Part shown: one piece after another, positions 8,332-17,020 of the stretch
Layout of the letters: every line of letters begins with the position of its first letter
How positions within the stretch are numbered: the stretch's first letter is position 1
Assembly: GCF_004357905.1 (NCBI RefSeq)
Contig: NZ_SMTT01000005.1
Coordinates: forward strand, 1-64,000
Length of the DNA: 64,000 nt
Direction of reading: 5' to 3'
Source of the DNA: Campylobacter lari
GTDB taxonomy: Bacteria; Campylobacterota; Campylobacteria; Campylobacterales; Campylobacteraceae
Notes under the pieces: model-generated
What the model was told of the DNA's origin: nothing
What the model saw: only the letters and a program-made list of their open reading frames with translations
Databases searched by the model: none
Made by a program: the position numbers and the translations under genes

Positions 8332-10110
8332 ATGTATTCTAAATTTTTAACTTTATCAGAAATTGATGTTGAAAAAATCAAAGAAAAATTAAAGGAAGTT
8401 ATAAAATGTTCTTGTGAATATAATATAAAAGAAATAAATGAATATGATATAGATGATTTTAAAATTAATGATGAAGAGTATATAAAAGAACATAAAAATT
8501 TATTTATCATAAAAAATAATAAAGAAAATATTTTAAACTTAACAATAGATTTAACAATGTTGTCTAAATTATCTGATATGGATTTTCAAATAAAATTTGA
8601 AAGTTTTAATATAGAATTTAAAAACGAAAGCAAAGAAAAAATACATATTAAACAAAATTTGTATTTTAGTAATTGCTATTTTAAACAAATAGATTTAAAA
8701 AATATTTGTTTTGAAGATTTTGCAATAAGTAACTATAAGTCTATAGATGATTATAAAGCAATGATTGAATTTAATAATTGCGAATTTAAAAATTTACATT
8801 TTAGTCTTAATAATTTTTTAGAAAGTGTTAAATTTACAAATAATACCAAAATAGGTAATTTGTATTTAAGTTTTAATACATTTGAAAAATATTTTTATGT
8901 AAAAGATAGTTTTATTGAAAATATATCTTTGCATAAAAATAAATTTAACGATAAATGTTATTTTTTTAGTATTTTTTTTAAAAACAATGCGTATTTTATT
9001 AATTCTTATTTTAAAGATAGTGTTGATTTTTATAAGTGCGAATTTGAAAAGACAGCTAGTTTTTATGGAGCTAGATTTGATAAAACTCCAAATTTTTCTC
9101 AGGTAATTTTCAAAGGAAATTTAAATGTTGTAAATACAAATTTAAATTTTACTTTTGATGATTTGCAAGATAGAATTAAACAAGAATATGAAGATTTTAA
9201 TAAAGATAAAAATGAAAAAGATAAAAAATCTTTAGATAAATTTGCAAATGATTTTAGAGATTCTTTTAGAAATTTTAAAAATGCATTGATAAAAGATAAT
9301 AATCTTTTAGACGCTTCAAATTTTCATAAATACGAGCTTTATTGCAAAGAGATAGAACTAGAAGAGAAAAAGCCCAAGATATTTTCTAAAGAATGGATAG
9401 ACAAATGGCAACTTGTTTTTTATCACAAGCTTTGTGATCATCATACAGACTTGCTAAAGGTGTTTCATAATCTACTTATAATCATCATGCTTTTTAGTAT
9501 TTTTTCTTTTGTGCTTGATAAATTTAAACAACCTAGCATAGAAAATCATGCAAAATATCACATCGTTCAAGTAGATACTAATGAAAGCTATATCTTTAAA
9601 GAACACAATAAAACGACTTATAATATCTTTGGTTTAAATATAAACAAAGAAAGTGGTAAGCTAGATGAATTTATAAAAAACAATTTTGTTTATGTATTGA
9701 TTTTATTATTTATAGTTTTATCGATACTTTCTTTCAATATTTTTACTAATTTATATATTTTTGGTAGCTTTTTTTATGTGATTTTTAATTTTTTAGATTT
9801 GGTAGCTTTGTATACACATATTGCTATTATAAGTCTTTTTGTATTTTTTGCTTTGAAATTTATTTTACTTGATGATAAGCAAGAAATTATAAGAAAAATC
9901 ACCATTGGTGTTTCTTATATAGTTTGCATTTTTGCATTACTTGCAAAACCTAGTTTAATGCTTCCTGTATTTGGAAGCTTTTTAGAAAAAGACAGCAACG
10001 CTACTTATCCTTTATTGCTTAGTTTATCTGTGGTGCATTTTATACTTGTAGCTTTAGTGATATTCTCACTTCAAAAAACTGCACGTAAAAACTCCATAGT
10101 GCCAAGCTGA
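8332..10110 (+). CDS. Pentapeptide-repeat-like protein with a C-terminal membrane domain
   Basis: A 592-residue protein with three zones. Residues 1-100 are unassigned. Residues about 105-265 show a recurring Phe/Asn/Cys pattern every five residues or so (for example FNNCEFKNLHF and FYKCEFEKTASFYGARF), typical of degenerate pentapeptide repeats. Residues 270-380 are charged and probably helical, and residues about 378-585 hold five or six hydrophobic segments. There is no signal peptide, so the repeat domain should face the cytoplasm. AAGGA at 8321-8325 precedes the ATG. The N-terminal half is extremely AT-rich (8 G+C in 60 bases at 8881-8940), while the C-terminal half is nearer the genome norm (19 in 60 at 9361-9420). 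The last codons lie in the right copy of the 36-bp repeat. Function is unknown; a membrane effector or sensor in a defence island is a guess. Confidence 0.7.
   Translation: MYSKFLTLSEIDVEKIKEKLKEVIKCSCEYNIKEINEYDIDDFKINDEEYIKEHKNLFIIKNNKENILNLTIDLTMLSKLSDMDFQIKFESFNIEFKNESKEKIHIKQNLYFSNCYFKQIDLKNICFEDFAISNYKSIDDYKAMIEFNNCEFKNLHFSLNNFLESVKFTNNTKIGNLYLSFNTFEKYFYVKDSFIENISLHKNKFNDKCYFFSIFFKNNAYFINSYFKDSVDFYKCEFEKTASFYGARFDKTPNFSQVIFKGNLNVVNTNLNFTFDDLQDRIKQEYEDFNKDKNEKDKKSLDKFANDFRDSFRNFKNALIKDNNLLDASNFHKYELYCKEIELEEKKPKIFSKEWIDKWQLVFYHKLCDHHTDLLKVFHNLLIIIMLFSIFSFVLDKFKQPSIENHAKYHIVQVDTNESYIFKEHNKTTYNIFGLNINKESGKLDEFIKNNFVYVLILLFIVLSILSFNIFTNLYIFGSFFYVIFNFLDLVALYTHIAIISLFVFFALKFILLDDKQEIIRKITIGVSYIVCIFALLAKPSLMLPVFGSFLEKDSNATYPLLLSLSVVHFILVALVIFSLQKTARKNSIVPS
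10073..10108. repeat. 36-bp perfect direct repeat, right copy
   Basis: Identical to 8283-8318. Here it encodes the last twelve residues of the pentapeptide-like protein (KTARKNSIVPS and the stop region) and overlaps the start of the terminator hairpin. As this copy is in the natural reading frame of a longer conserved tail, it is probably the original and the left copy a remnant. Confidence 0.95.
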
Positions 10111-10132
10111 AAGCAAAATCATGCTTTTAGCT
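10105..10132 (+). terminator. Hairpin after the accessory island
   Basis: AGCTGAAAGCA pairs with TGCTTTTAGCT (one G-U pair) around a 6-base loop, starting in the stop region of the pentapeptide-like gene. Only a short T-run follows, so efficiency is uncertain. The rest of the 10133-10386 gap is very AT-rich. It holds a 9-bp inverted repeat (10192-10200 with 10207-10215), a possible -10 (TATACT, 10275-10280) and no gene I can support. Confidence 0.6.
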
Positions 10133-10386
10133 TTAAAGTATGATGAAAAATTTGATTTAAAAATACTTTTGATATAAATATTTTTATTATATTTATATTT
10201 TGTTTCAAATATAAACAATACTTTATATTTCATTTGTAAAGTGTAAATTTTTGTTTTTATTAAAAGAGAATTTTTATACTAAATGTTACTCTTATACCCA
10301 TATAGTTAATTTTTTCTAACAAAAATACACAAAAATAAAAATATTTGTTAAGCTAGATATTGGAAATTTTTATCAAAAGGAAAAAT

Positions 10387-12042
10387 ATGTGGCAACAAAT
10401 ATATAATCCATTTGACAACATACTTTTAAGTGCTTTGGTGGCTTTTTTGCCTATTTTGTGCTTTTTGCTTTCTCTTGTAGTTTTCAAACTCAAAGGCTAT
10501 CAAGCAGGCTTTTTAACTCTTATTTTATCAAGTGTTGTGGCATTGTTTGCTTATGATATGCCGTTTTCTTTATTAGGTGCTAGCTTTATACAAGGTTTTG
10601 CAAATGGTATTTGGCCTATAGCTTGGATCATCATCGCGGCCATATTTTTATATAAACTTTCTATCAAATCAGGCTCGTTTGAAGTGATAAAACAAAGTGT
10701 TATGAGTATCACTCCAGATCATAGAATTCAAGTGATTTTGATTGGATTTTGTTTTGGTTCTTTTTTAGAAGGTGCTATAGGTTTTGGAGGGCCAGTGGCT
10801 ATTACCGCTGCATTACTTGTAGGACTTGGGCTTAGACCATTATATGCCGCAGGACTTTGTCTCATAGCTAATACCGCTCCGGTAGCTTTTGGAGCAGTTG
10901 GGATTCCTATTATAGCGATGAGTAATCTAGCAGGTATAGAACAGCACGGTGTTTCAGCTATGGTGGGTAGAATGCTTGTGCCTCTTAGCTTGACTATACC
11001 ATTTTTTATAGTATTTTTAATGGACGGTTTAAAAGGGGTTAAAGAAACCTTTCCTGCTATTTTTGTCGCAGCCGTTTCTTTTACTGCTACACAATTTTGG
11101 AGTTCAAATCATTTAGGCGCAGAACTTCCAGATATTATTTCAGCGGTTGTTTCTTTGTCTGTTACTACGATATTTTTAAAATTTTGGAAGCCAAAAAATA
11201 TTTTTAGATTAGATGATGTAAAAGACTTTGAAAACTCACAAAAGCTAGAATTTAAAAAAGTATTTTTAGCTTGGATTCCTTTTATACTTTTGATTATTTG
11301 TATTATTATATGGACTCAACCTTGGTTTAAGGCTTTATTTGCTAAAGATGGAATATTAAATTTTATGCAATTTACTTTGAAATTTAATGAAGCCTTAGGA
11401 GCTATCATAAGTCCTGATATAGTTAATCCACAAATCACAAAAACAATGATTCCATCACATACTATAGATTTAGTAGCACAAGCAGGAACTGCTATTTTAG
11501 TGGCTGCTTTAATGAGCATTGTTGTGTTGAAAATAAAAATCAACGAAGCTACCGAGTGTTTTTGGGAAACTTTAAAAGAAATGGCCACTCCATGCTTAAC
11601 TATAGGCTTAGTAGTTGCTTTTGCCTTTATAGCTAAAAATAGCGGTATGAGCACTACTTTAGGACTTGCTTTTTCAAATACAGGCGATGCTTATGCATTT
11701 TTTTCTCCCATCATAGGATGGATAGGTGTGTTTTTAACAGGTTCTGATACTAGTTCAAATTTGCTTTTTGGGACATTACAGCAAGTTAGTGCTCAAAAGT
11801 TAGGAATTTCAGAAACTTTATTTTTAGCAGCAAATTCTGTTGGTGGAGTTGTGGGTAAAATGATATCTCCTCAAAGTATAGCGGTAGCTTGCGCAGCAGT
11901 TGGACTTGTAGGAAAAGAATCTGAATTGTTTAGATTTACTTTAAAATACTCAATAGGTTTTATAATTCTAATAGGAATTTGGACTTTTGTTATAGCATTT
12001 TTCTTCCACGGGATTATCCCTGAAGCAGTGCTTTTAAAATAA
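10387..12042 (+). CDS. lctP: L-lactate permease
   Basis: Secondary transporter of the LctP family that imports L-lactate across the inner membrane, 551 residues with about 12-14 hydrophobic helices. The segment around GFCFGSFLEGAIGFGGPVA is a family hallmark, as is the C-terminal FLTGSDTSSNLLFG region. I chose the ATG at 10387 because AAAAGGA lies just upstream; a TTG at 10360 would add nine charged residues without a ribosome site. It is the first gene of an lctP-lutABC operon, with 9 bases to the next start. It corresponds to recalled Cj0076c in C. jejuni, where the locus supports growth on L-lactate. No regulator gene is nearby. Confidence 0.93.
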   Translation: MWQQIYNPFDNILLSALVAFLPILCFLLSLVVFKLKGYQAGFLTLILSSVVALFAYDMPFSLLGASFIQGFANGIWPIAWIIIAAIFLYKLSIKSGSFEVIKQSVMSITPDHRIQVILIGFCFGSFLEGAIGFGGPVAITAALLVGLGLRPLYAAGLCLIANTAPVAFGAVGIPIIAMSNLAGIEQHGVSAMVGRMLVPLSLTIPFFIVFLMDGLKGVKETFPAIFVAAVSFTATQFWSSNHLGAELPDIISAVVSLSVTTIFLKFWKPKNIFRLDDVKDFENSQKLEFKKVFLAWIPFILLIICIIIWTQPWFKALFAKDGILNFMQFTLKFNEALGAIISPDIVNPQITKTMIPSHTIDLVAQAGTAILVAALMSIVVLKIKINEATECFWETLKEMATPCLTIGLVVAFAFIAKNSGMSTTLGLAFSNTGDAYAFFSPIIGWIGVFLTGSDTSSNLLFGTLQQVSAQKLGISETLFLAANSVGGVVGKMISPQSIAVACAAVGLVGKESELFRFTLKYSIGFIILIGIWTFVIAFFFHGIIPEAVLLK

Positions 12043-12051
12043 GGATTGATG

Positions 12052-12789
12052 ATGAAAAAAGTGTATTTATTTGCTACTTGTTTGGGTAGTGCGATAATGC
12101 AAGAAAGTGTTTTAAACGCGGTTAGACTTTTAAGAAGAGAGGGGGTTGAGGTTATATTTAAAAAGCAGCAAACTTGCTGCTCTCAACCCTCATTTAATTC
12201 AGGGTATTTTAAAGAAAGTAAAAATATAGCTTTGCATAATATAAAACTTTTTACTCAAGATTATCCTATAGTAGTGCCAAGCGGTTCTTGTGCGGGGATG
12301 ATGAGTCATGATTATTTAGAGCTTTTCAAAGATGATGAGCATTTTAACTTGGTAAAGGAATTTAGCTCTAGGGTGATTGATCTTAGCCAGTATTTAGATG
12401 AGGTTTTAAAGGTTGATTATGAAGACAAAGGCGAACCTATAAAAGTGACTTGGCACTCTAACTGCCATGCATTAAGAATTCAAAAAAGCATACAAGCGAG
12501 CAAAAATCTGCTAAAAAAACTCAAAAATGTGGAATTAATTCCTCTAGAATTTGAAGAAGAATGCTGTGGTTTTGGAGGAACTTTTTCTGTGAAAGAGCCT
12601 CAAATTTCAAACTCTATGGCACAAGAAAAAATCAAAGATATCCAAAATACAGGCGTAAAATATGTATTAAGTTCTGATGGTGGGTGTTTGATGAATATTG
12701 CAGGCACGATGAGTAAAATGGGGCTTGATATAAAAGGAATTCATTTGTATGATTTTTTAAACAAGCGTCTTGAAGGAGTTGCGATATGA
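12052..12789 (+). CDS. lutA: Lactate utilisation protein LutA (cysteine-rich CCG domains)
   Basis: Subunit of the LutABC non-flavin, iron-sulphur L-lactate dehydrogenase that oxidises lactate to pyruvate at the membrane. The protein has the two CCG-type cysteine modules of the family: TCCSQPSF near residue 40 with GSCAGM near 80, and ECCGFGG near 170 preceded by SNCHA. It is 245 residues from the ATG at 12052, chosen because AAGGA at 12041-12045 gives a six-base spacing. Upstream TTG and ATG codons are too close to that site. The stop overlaps lutB by four bases. It matches recalled Cj0075c. Confidence 0.92.
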   Translation: MKKVYLFATCLGSAIMQESVLNAVRLLRREGVEVIFKKQQTCCSQPSFNSGYFKESKNIALHNIKLFTQDYPIVVPSGSCAGMMSHDYLELFKDDEHFNLVKEFSSRVIDLSQYLDEVLKVDYEDKGEPIKVTWHSNCHALRIQKSIQASKNLLKKLKNVELIPLEFEEECCGFGGTFSVKEPQISNSMAQEKIKDIQNTGVKYVLSSDGGCLMNIAGTMSKMGLDIKGIHLYDFLNKRLEGVAI

Positions 12790-14201
12790 AAATGACACAT
12801 GAACAAATTGTGGATGTGAAAATTCATGATAAGCAAATGCGAGAGAATTTAAGATCTGCCATGCATACTTTGCAAAAAAATCGTTTAAAAGTTATAGATG
12901 AGAAATTTAATGATTGGCAAGGACTAAGATCTAAAGCTAAGCAAGCTAAAAACAATGCTTTATCAACTTTACACGATAGGCTTTTAGAATTTGAACAAAA
13001 TGCCACTAAAAATGGCATAAATGTCCATTGGGCGAGTTCTGATGAGGATGCCTGTGAGATTATATATGAATTAATGGTAGAAAAAAACATCGGTAAAATT
13101 CTAAAAGGTAAATCTATGGCTAGTGAGGAAATAGGTTTAAACCACTACCTAGAATCCAAAGGTTTAAAAGCCATAGAAACAGATTTAGGCGAACTTATAT
13201 TGCAGTTAAATGATGAAACTCCCGTGCATATTGTAGTTCCAGCGGTACATAAGAACCGCTATGAAATCGGTAAAATTTTTCAAGAAAAATTAGGCTCTAA
13301 TTTAGAAAGTGAGCCAGAAAAGCTAAATTCTATTGCAAGAAAGCATTTAAGAGATGAATTTGAAGGGCTTAAAATGGGACTTAGCGGAGTAAATTTTGCT
13401 ATGTCTAAAGAAGGTGCTTTTTGGCTTATAGAAAATGAGGGAAATGGTAGGATGTGCACCACAGCAAGTGATATACATGTAGCACTTTGTGGTATAGAAA
13501 AAGTTATGGAAAGCTTTGAAGATGCTGCCACTATGGTGTCTTTACTTACTCCATCAGCTACGGGTCAATTTATACCAACTTATAACAATATCATTACAGG
13601 ACCTAGAAAAAATGGAGATTTAGATGGCCCAAAAGAAGTGCATATTATTCTTTTTGATCATAATAGAAGCAAAATGCTAAATGATGAAGATTATTATGAA
13701 GCTTTGCGTTGTATAAGATGTGGGGCTTGTATGAATTTTTGTCCTGTGTATGATAAAATAGGTGGCCATACTTATCAAAGTGTATATCCAGGGCCGATTG
13801 GAGAAGTCATAAGTCCTAATCTTTTTGGTATGCAAGAAAATGGTGATATTCTTACTTTTTGCTCGCTTTGTGGAAGATGTTCTGAAGTTTGTCCGGTAAG
13901 AATTCCTCTTGCGGATTTAATACGCAAATTAAGAGCAGCAAAAGTAGGTCAAGGAAGTTTTGATAATATCACTCCAAATACTGCTGAAGCTATGGCATTT
14001 AAGATTTTTGAAAAAGTAGCTACAACTCCTATTATTTGGAAAAATACTTTAGCAAATTTACATAATTTTAATTGGCTTTTGCAAAAAGGAAAAAATTCTT
14101 TACCAGTAGTTAAAAAATGGAGTGCTTATAAGGAATTTCCACAAATAAAACTTGATCTTTATAAAGAACTTGAAAATATGCAAGGAGTAAAGTGTGAGTA
14201 G
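12786..14201 (+). CDS. lutB: Lactate utilisation iron-sulphur protein LutB
   Basis: Central iron-sulphur subunit of LutABC, 471 residues. The first 300 residues form the LutB/YkgF (DUF162-like) domain. Two ferredoxin-type 4Fe-4S motifs follow, CIRCGACMNFCP (about 309-320) and CSLCGRCSEVCP (about 359-370), and a short C-terminal tail completes the protein. No membrane segment is seen, so it is a cytoplasmic or peripheral component that passes electrons towards menaquinone. It starts within an ATGA overlap with lutA and overlaps lutC by eight bases, so the three subunits are coupled. It matches recalled Cj0074c. Confidence 0.93.
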   Translation: MKMTHEQIVDVKIHDKQMRENLRSAMHTLQKNRLKVIDEKFNDWQGLRSKAKQAKNNALSTLHDRLLEFEQNATKNGINVHWASSDEDACEIIYELMVEKNIGKILKGKSMASEEIGLNHYLESKGLKAIETDLGELILQLNDETPVHIVVPAVHKNRYEIGKIFQEKLGSNLESEPEKLNSIARKHLRDEFEGLKMGLSGVNFAMSKEGAFWLIENEGNGRMCTTASDIHVALCGIEKVMESFEDAATMVSLLTPSATGQFIPTYNNIITGPRKNGDLDGPKEVHIILFDHNRSKMLNDEDYYEALRCIRCGACMNFCPVYDKIGGHTYQSVYPGPIGEVISPNLFGMQENGDILTFCSLCGRCSEVCPVRIPLADLIRKLRAAKVGQGSFDNITPNTAEAMAFKIFEKVATTPIIWKNTLANLHNFNWLLQKGKNSLPVVKKWSAYKEFPQIKLDLYKELENMQGVKCE

Positions 14202-14844
14202 AATAAATGAAATTTCTTCACAAAGCAAAAAAGCTATTTTGGATAAGATTAAAAATACACATTTATCTTTTGAAAAAATTCCGACTATGGATCCTATAGA
14301 GCATATCAAAACAAGTGATGATATGTATAGTGAGTTAAAAGAAAAAATGAGTGCAAATAAATACATAGTAGAAGAAAGCTCGTTAGAAAAATTAGAAGAA
14401 AAAATCAATCAAATTGTTAAAAGTTATGGCTATAAAAGTCTTATTTATCCTGATAATTTAAATTTAGATATAAATAAAATTGAAGCCGAAAAAAAGACTT
14501 GTTTTAATCAAGAGATTGAAAAAATACGAAAAGAAGTTTTTCATAGTGATTTTTCTATCATCCAAGCAAGAGTTGGAGTAAGCTCACATGGCGTTGCTTT
14601 AGTTTTGTCTGATAAAACTCAACCAAGAATGCTTTCTTTGGCTCCTATGCTTTGTATTGTTTTATTAAAAAAAGAAAATATTGTAAAAAGCATTAGCCAA
14701 GCATTGAATTTAGTAAAAGAAGAAAATGAAATTTTACCTAGCAATATTTTGTTTATAGCAGGGCCATCAAGAACTGCAGATATTGAACTTATCACTGTTT
14801 TTGGAGTTCATGGATCTCAAAAGGTTCATATTATACTTTATTGA
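14194..14844 (+). CDS. lutC: Lactate utilisation protein LutC
   Basis: Third subunit of the LutABC lactate dehydrogenase, 216 residues of the LUD/YkgG domain. The C-terminal glycine-rich segment FIAGPSRTADIEL is the family hallmark. The start is GTG at 14194, supported by AAGGAG at 14182-14187. The nearby ATG at 14207 is out of frame. The N-terminal 70 residues are charged and diverge from typical LutC. It is the last gene of the lactate operon, followed by a hairpin. It matches recalled Cj0073c. Confidence 0.88.
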   Translation: MSRINEISSQSKKAILDKIKNTHLSFEKIPTMDPIEHIKTSDDMYSELKEKMSANKYIVEESSLEKLEEKINQIVKSYGYKSLIYPDNLNLDINKIEAEKKTCFNQEIEKIRKEVFHSDFSIIQARVGVSSHGVALVLSDKTQPRMLSLAPMLCIVLLKKENIVKSISQALNLVKEENEILPSNILFIAGPSRTADIELITVFGVHGSQKVHIILY

Positions 14845-14850
14845 TTTATT

Positions 14851-14877
14851 TAGAATTTGCACTTAGTGTAAATTCTA
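14851..14877 (+). terminator. Hairpin after the lactate operon
   Basis: TAGAATTTGCAC and GTGTAAATTCTA form a 12-bp stem (one G-U pair) with a 3-base loop, seven bases past lutC. There is no good T-run on either side, so it may be a weak terminator or an RNA 3'-end stabiliser. The rest of 14878-15042 has no gene. A TTGACA at 14988-14993 is the only -35-like element, and no convincing -10 follows at 17 bp. Confidence 0.5.
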
Positions 14878-15042
14878 AAATCACCTTCAAATCAAAAATT
14901 AACTTCTTGGTTTTTAAAACATTAATTAAATTATATTTTTATCAACCTTTGCTATTTTATTGATTTTAGTTATATTTAAGATATTTTTTGACATAGTAAA
15001 AAAGGTATTAACTTAAATTTTAAAACTATAAAAAGGAAAATC

Positions 15043-16986
15043 ATGTTAAAAACAAGTTTTAAAAAGGCAGTATTTTTACCAAGTATTAGTATTATAGTTG
15101 TTTTAAGCCTTAGTTGTATTTTCTTGCCTAAACTTACAAATGATTTTATCAATCATATAAAAAGTGGAATTTTTGCAAATTTTTCATGGTTTTATATATT
15201 AAGTGTGAGCTTTTTTGTGTGTTTTATGCTCGCACTTGCACTTTCAAAATTTGGCGATATTAAACTCGGCGATGATGATGAAAAACCTCATTTTAAATTT
15301 ACTTCTTGGCTTGCTATGCTTTTTGCTACGGGTATGGGCGTGGGGCTTATGTATTTTGGTGTGGCTGAGCCTCTCATACATAAAAAAGCCTTGCAAACAA
15401 GCGATGAAGAAGCTATGCTACATACTATCTTTCACTGGGGAATTCACCCATGGGCTATTTATGGGGTGTGTGCTTTGGCTATGGCGTATTTTGGTTTTAG
15501 ATATAAAATGCCTCTTAGTTTGCGTAGTGCTTTTTACCCTTTGCTTAAAGATAAAATTTATGGTTTTTGGGGAAATTTAGTTGATATGCTTGCTTTAATT
15601 GTCACGGTTTTTGGCATTAGTACCACACTTGGTTATAGTGCATCTCAACTAAATGCGGGCTTTTCAAATTTGGGTATTTTAAACGGACAAAGCTTTTTAG
15701 AACAAAGCGTGATTATAATCATCATTATTTCTTTGGCCACACTCTCATCGATTAGTGGCTTAACAAAGGGTTTAAAAATTTTAAGTGAAGCAAATTTAGT
15801 TTTTGCAGTGTGTTTAATGCTTTTTGTGCTTTTTTCAACAAATACCATCCAAATTCTTTCACAATTTAGCTCTAATATTGGAAATTATTTGCAAAATTTA
15901 ATTTCTTTGAGCTTTAAGACTTATTATTATGAAAAAGAACATATAGAATGGTTTAATAATTGGACTATTTATTATTGGGCTTGGTGGCTTAGTTGGGCAC
16001 CTTTTGTGGGCTTTTTCATTGCTAAGATTTCTCGTGGTAGAACGATAAGGGAATTTATTTTTGGCGTGCTTGTAGTGCCTACTAGTTTTAATATACTTTG
16101 GTTTAGCATTTTTGGCAATAGTGCTTTAAATTTCAATGATATTTTAAGTCCTTTTACTTCAGCACCTGAAAGTTTGCTTTTTTATTTTTTACAAAATTTT
16201 TCTTTTTCTTATTTTAGTTCTTTGCTTGCGCTTTTGGTTTTAGCTTTGTTTTTCATCACTTCAGCAGATAGTGGGATATTTGTGTTAAATTCTTTAAGTA
16301 GTGGTGGCGCTCATGAGCCATACAAATGGCAAAATATCCTTTGGGGTTTTGTGCTTGCGCTTTTAGCTACTTCTTTGCTGTATTCAGGTGGCTTGGGGGC
16401 GATTTTAAGTATCACTATGATAGTGGCTTTACCTTTTGCATTTTTGCTTTGTTTGATGTGTTTTTCATTGCTTAAAGGCTTAATTGTAGATGTGAATTAC
16501 TCTTTAACTAAGCTCAGTCAAAGTAGTGTGTATTTTACAGGAGAATTTTGGCAAGAAAGACTTGCTAGAATTTTAAAACAAAGCAAAGAACAAGACATAC
16601 AAAATTTCTTAAATACCAAAGTTAAAAATGCTATGGAATCACTCAGCCAAAGTCTAAAAAACTACGGCTTGAAAACACAGATCGTTCAAGAAAAATCAAG
16701 TATAAGTTTGATTATAAAAAAAGAATTTGCAAAAGATTTTATCTATGGAGTGCAAGTAGTAAAAAAACAAGCAAGCCAAAGCATAATCGATGATAAATTT
16801 ATGCCAACTTATTCTAAAGAATTTATCTTTGAGCCACAAACTTTCTTTGCTGATTCGCGTAATGGTTATAATATAGAGTATTTAAACGAGCAAGAAATCA
16901 TCGTAGATATACTAAAGCAGTATGAGAGGTATTTGCAACTTTTATTTGATGATAAAAATGAAATTTTTACCAAAGCTTATGATTAA
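15043..16986 (+). CDS. BCCT-family betaine/choline/carnitine-type transporter
   Basis: Inner-membrane transporter for trimethylammonium compounds, 647 residues. It shows about 12 membrane helices (residues about 10-490) and the BCCT signature, WAWWLSWAPFVGFF then ISRGRTIREF, at about 313-338. The WHWGIHPWA-like segment (FHWGIHPWAIYG, about 130-141) is also present. A charged cytoplasmic tail of about 150 residues follows, as in the longer, osmotically activated BetT-like members. AAGG just upstream supports the ATG. It stands alone between the lactate and nickel operons, each with its own signals. I do not recall an equivalent at this place in C. jejuni, so it may be specific to salt-exposed relatives. 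The substrate (glycine betaine, choline, carnitine or other) is not readable. Confidence 0.88.
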   Translation: MLKTSFKKAVFLPSISIIVVLSLSCIFLPKLTNDFINHIKSGIFANFSWFYILSVSFFVCFMLALALSKFGDIKLGDDDEKPHFKFTSWLAMLFATGMGVGLMYFGVAEPLIHKKALQTSDEEAMLHTIFHWGIHPWAIYGVCALAMAYFGFRYKMPLSLRSAFYPLLKDKIYGFWGNLVDMLALIVTVFGISTTLGYSASQLNAGFSNLGILNGQSFLEQSVIIIIIISLATLSSISGLTKGLKILSEANLVFAVCLMLFVLFSTNTIQILSQFSSNIGNYLQNLISLSFKTYYYEKEHIEWFNNWTIYYWAWWLSWAPFVGFFIAKISRGRTIREFIFGVLVVPTSFNILWFSIFGNSALNFNDILSPFTSAPESLLFYFLQNFSFSYFSSLLALLVLALFFITSADSGIFVLNSLSSGGAHEPYKWQNILWGFVLALLATSLLYSGGLGAILSITMIVALPFAFLLCLMCFSLLKGLIVDVNYSLTKLSQSSVYFTGEFWQERLARILKQSKEQDIQNFLNTKVKNAMESLSQSLKNYGLKTQIVQEKSSISLIIKKEFAKDFIYGVQVVKKQASQSIIDDKFMPTYSKEFIFEPQTFFADSRNGYNIEYLNEQEIIVDILKQYERYLQLLFDDKNEIFTKAYD

Positions 16987-16993
16987 AAAGCGT

Positions 16994-16999
16994 TATAAT
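16994..16999 (+). promoter_or_regulatory. -10 box of the nik operon
   Basis: A perfect TATAAT in the context cgtTATAATt, 30 bases before the nikZ ATG, starting just after the BCCT stop codon. It predicts a transcript start near 17006 and a leader of about 24 bases. Confidence 0.7.
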
Positions 17000-17008
17000 T
17001 ACACTTTA

Positions 17009-17020
17009 TTCTTATAAGAA
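17009..17020. promoter_or_regulatory. 12-bp palindrome in the nik leader, possible operator
   Basis: TTCTTATAAGAA is a perfect 12-bp palindrome just downstream of the predicted transcript start. It is directly followed by a second palindrome, AAAGGCCTTT (17019-17028), that includes the ribosome site. The position suits a repressor operator, but no regulator can be named and chance occurrence in AT-rich DNA is possible. Confidence 0.35.

Noticed and set aside
8130-8510. Opposite-strand reading frame of 126 codons over the kinase/pentapeptide junction
   Set aside because: It lies antisense to two supported genes, is dominated by Ser, Phe and Leu as expected from AT-rich complement, and has no ribosome site or motif.
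10192-10215. 9-bp inverted repeat upstream of lctP as an operator
   Set aside because: Made only of A and T in both arms within extremely AT-rich DNA, so chance is a sufficient explanation; kept only as a note in the gap description.
3135-10386. A mobile element (insertion sequence, integrase or att site) carrying the island
   Set aside because: No transposase or integrase frame, no terminal inverted repeats and no tRNA gene are visible. Only the 36-bp direct repeat was found, and it flanks one gene rather than the island.
10360-10386. Upstream TTG start for lctP
   Set aside because: It has no ribosome site and adds a charged stretch; the ATG at 10387 has AAAAGGA at the right distance.
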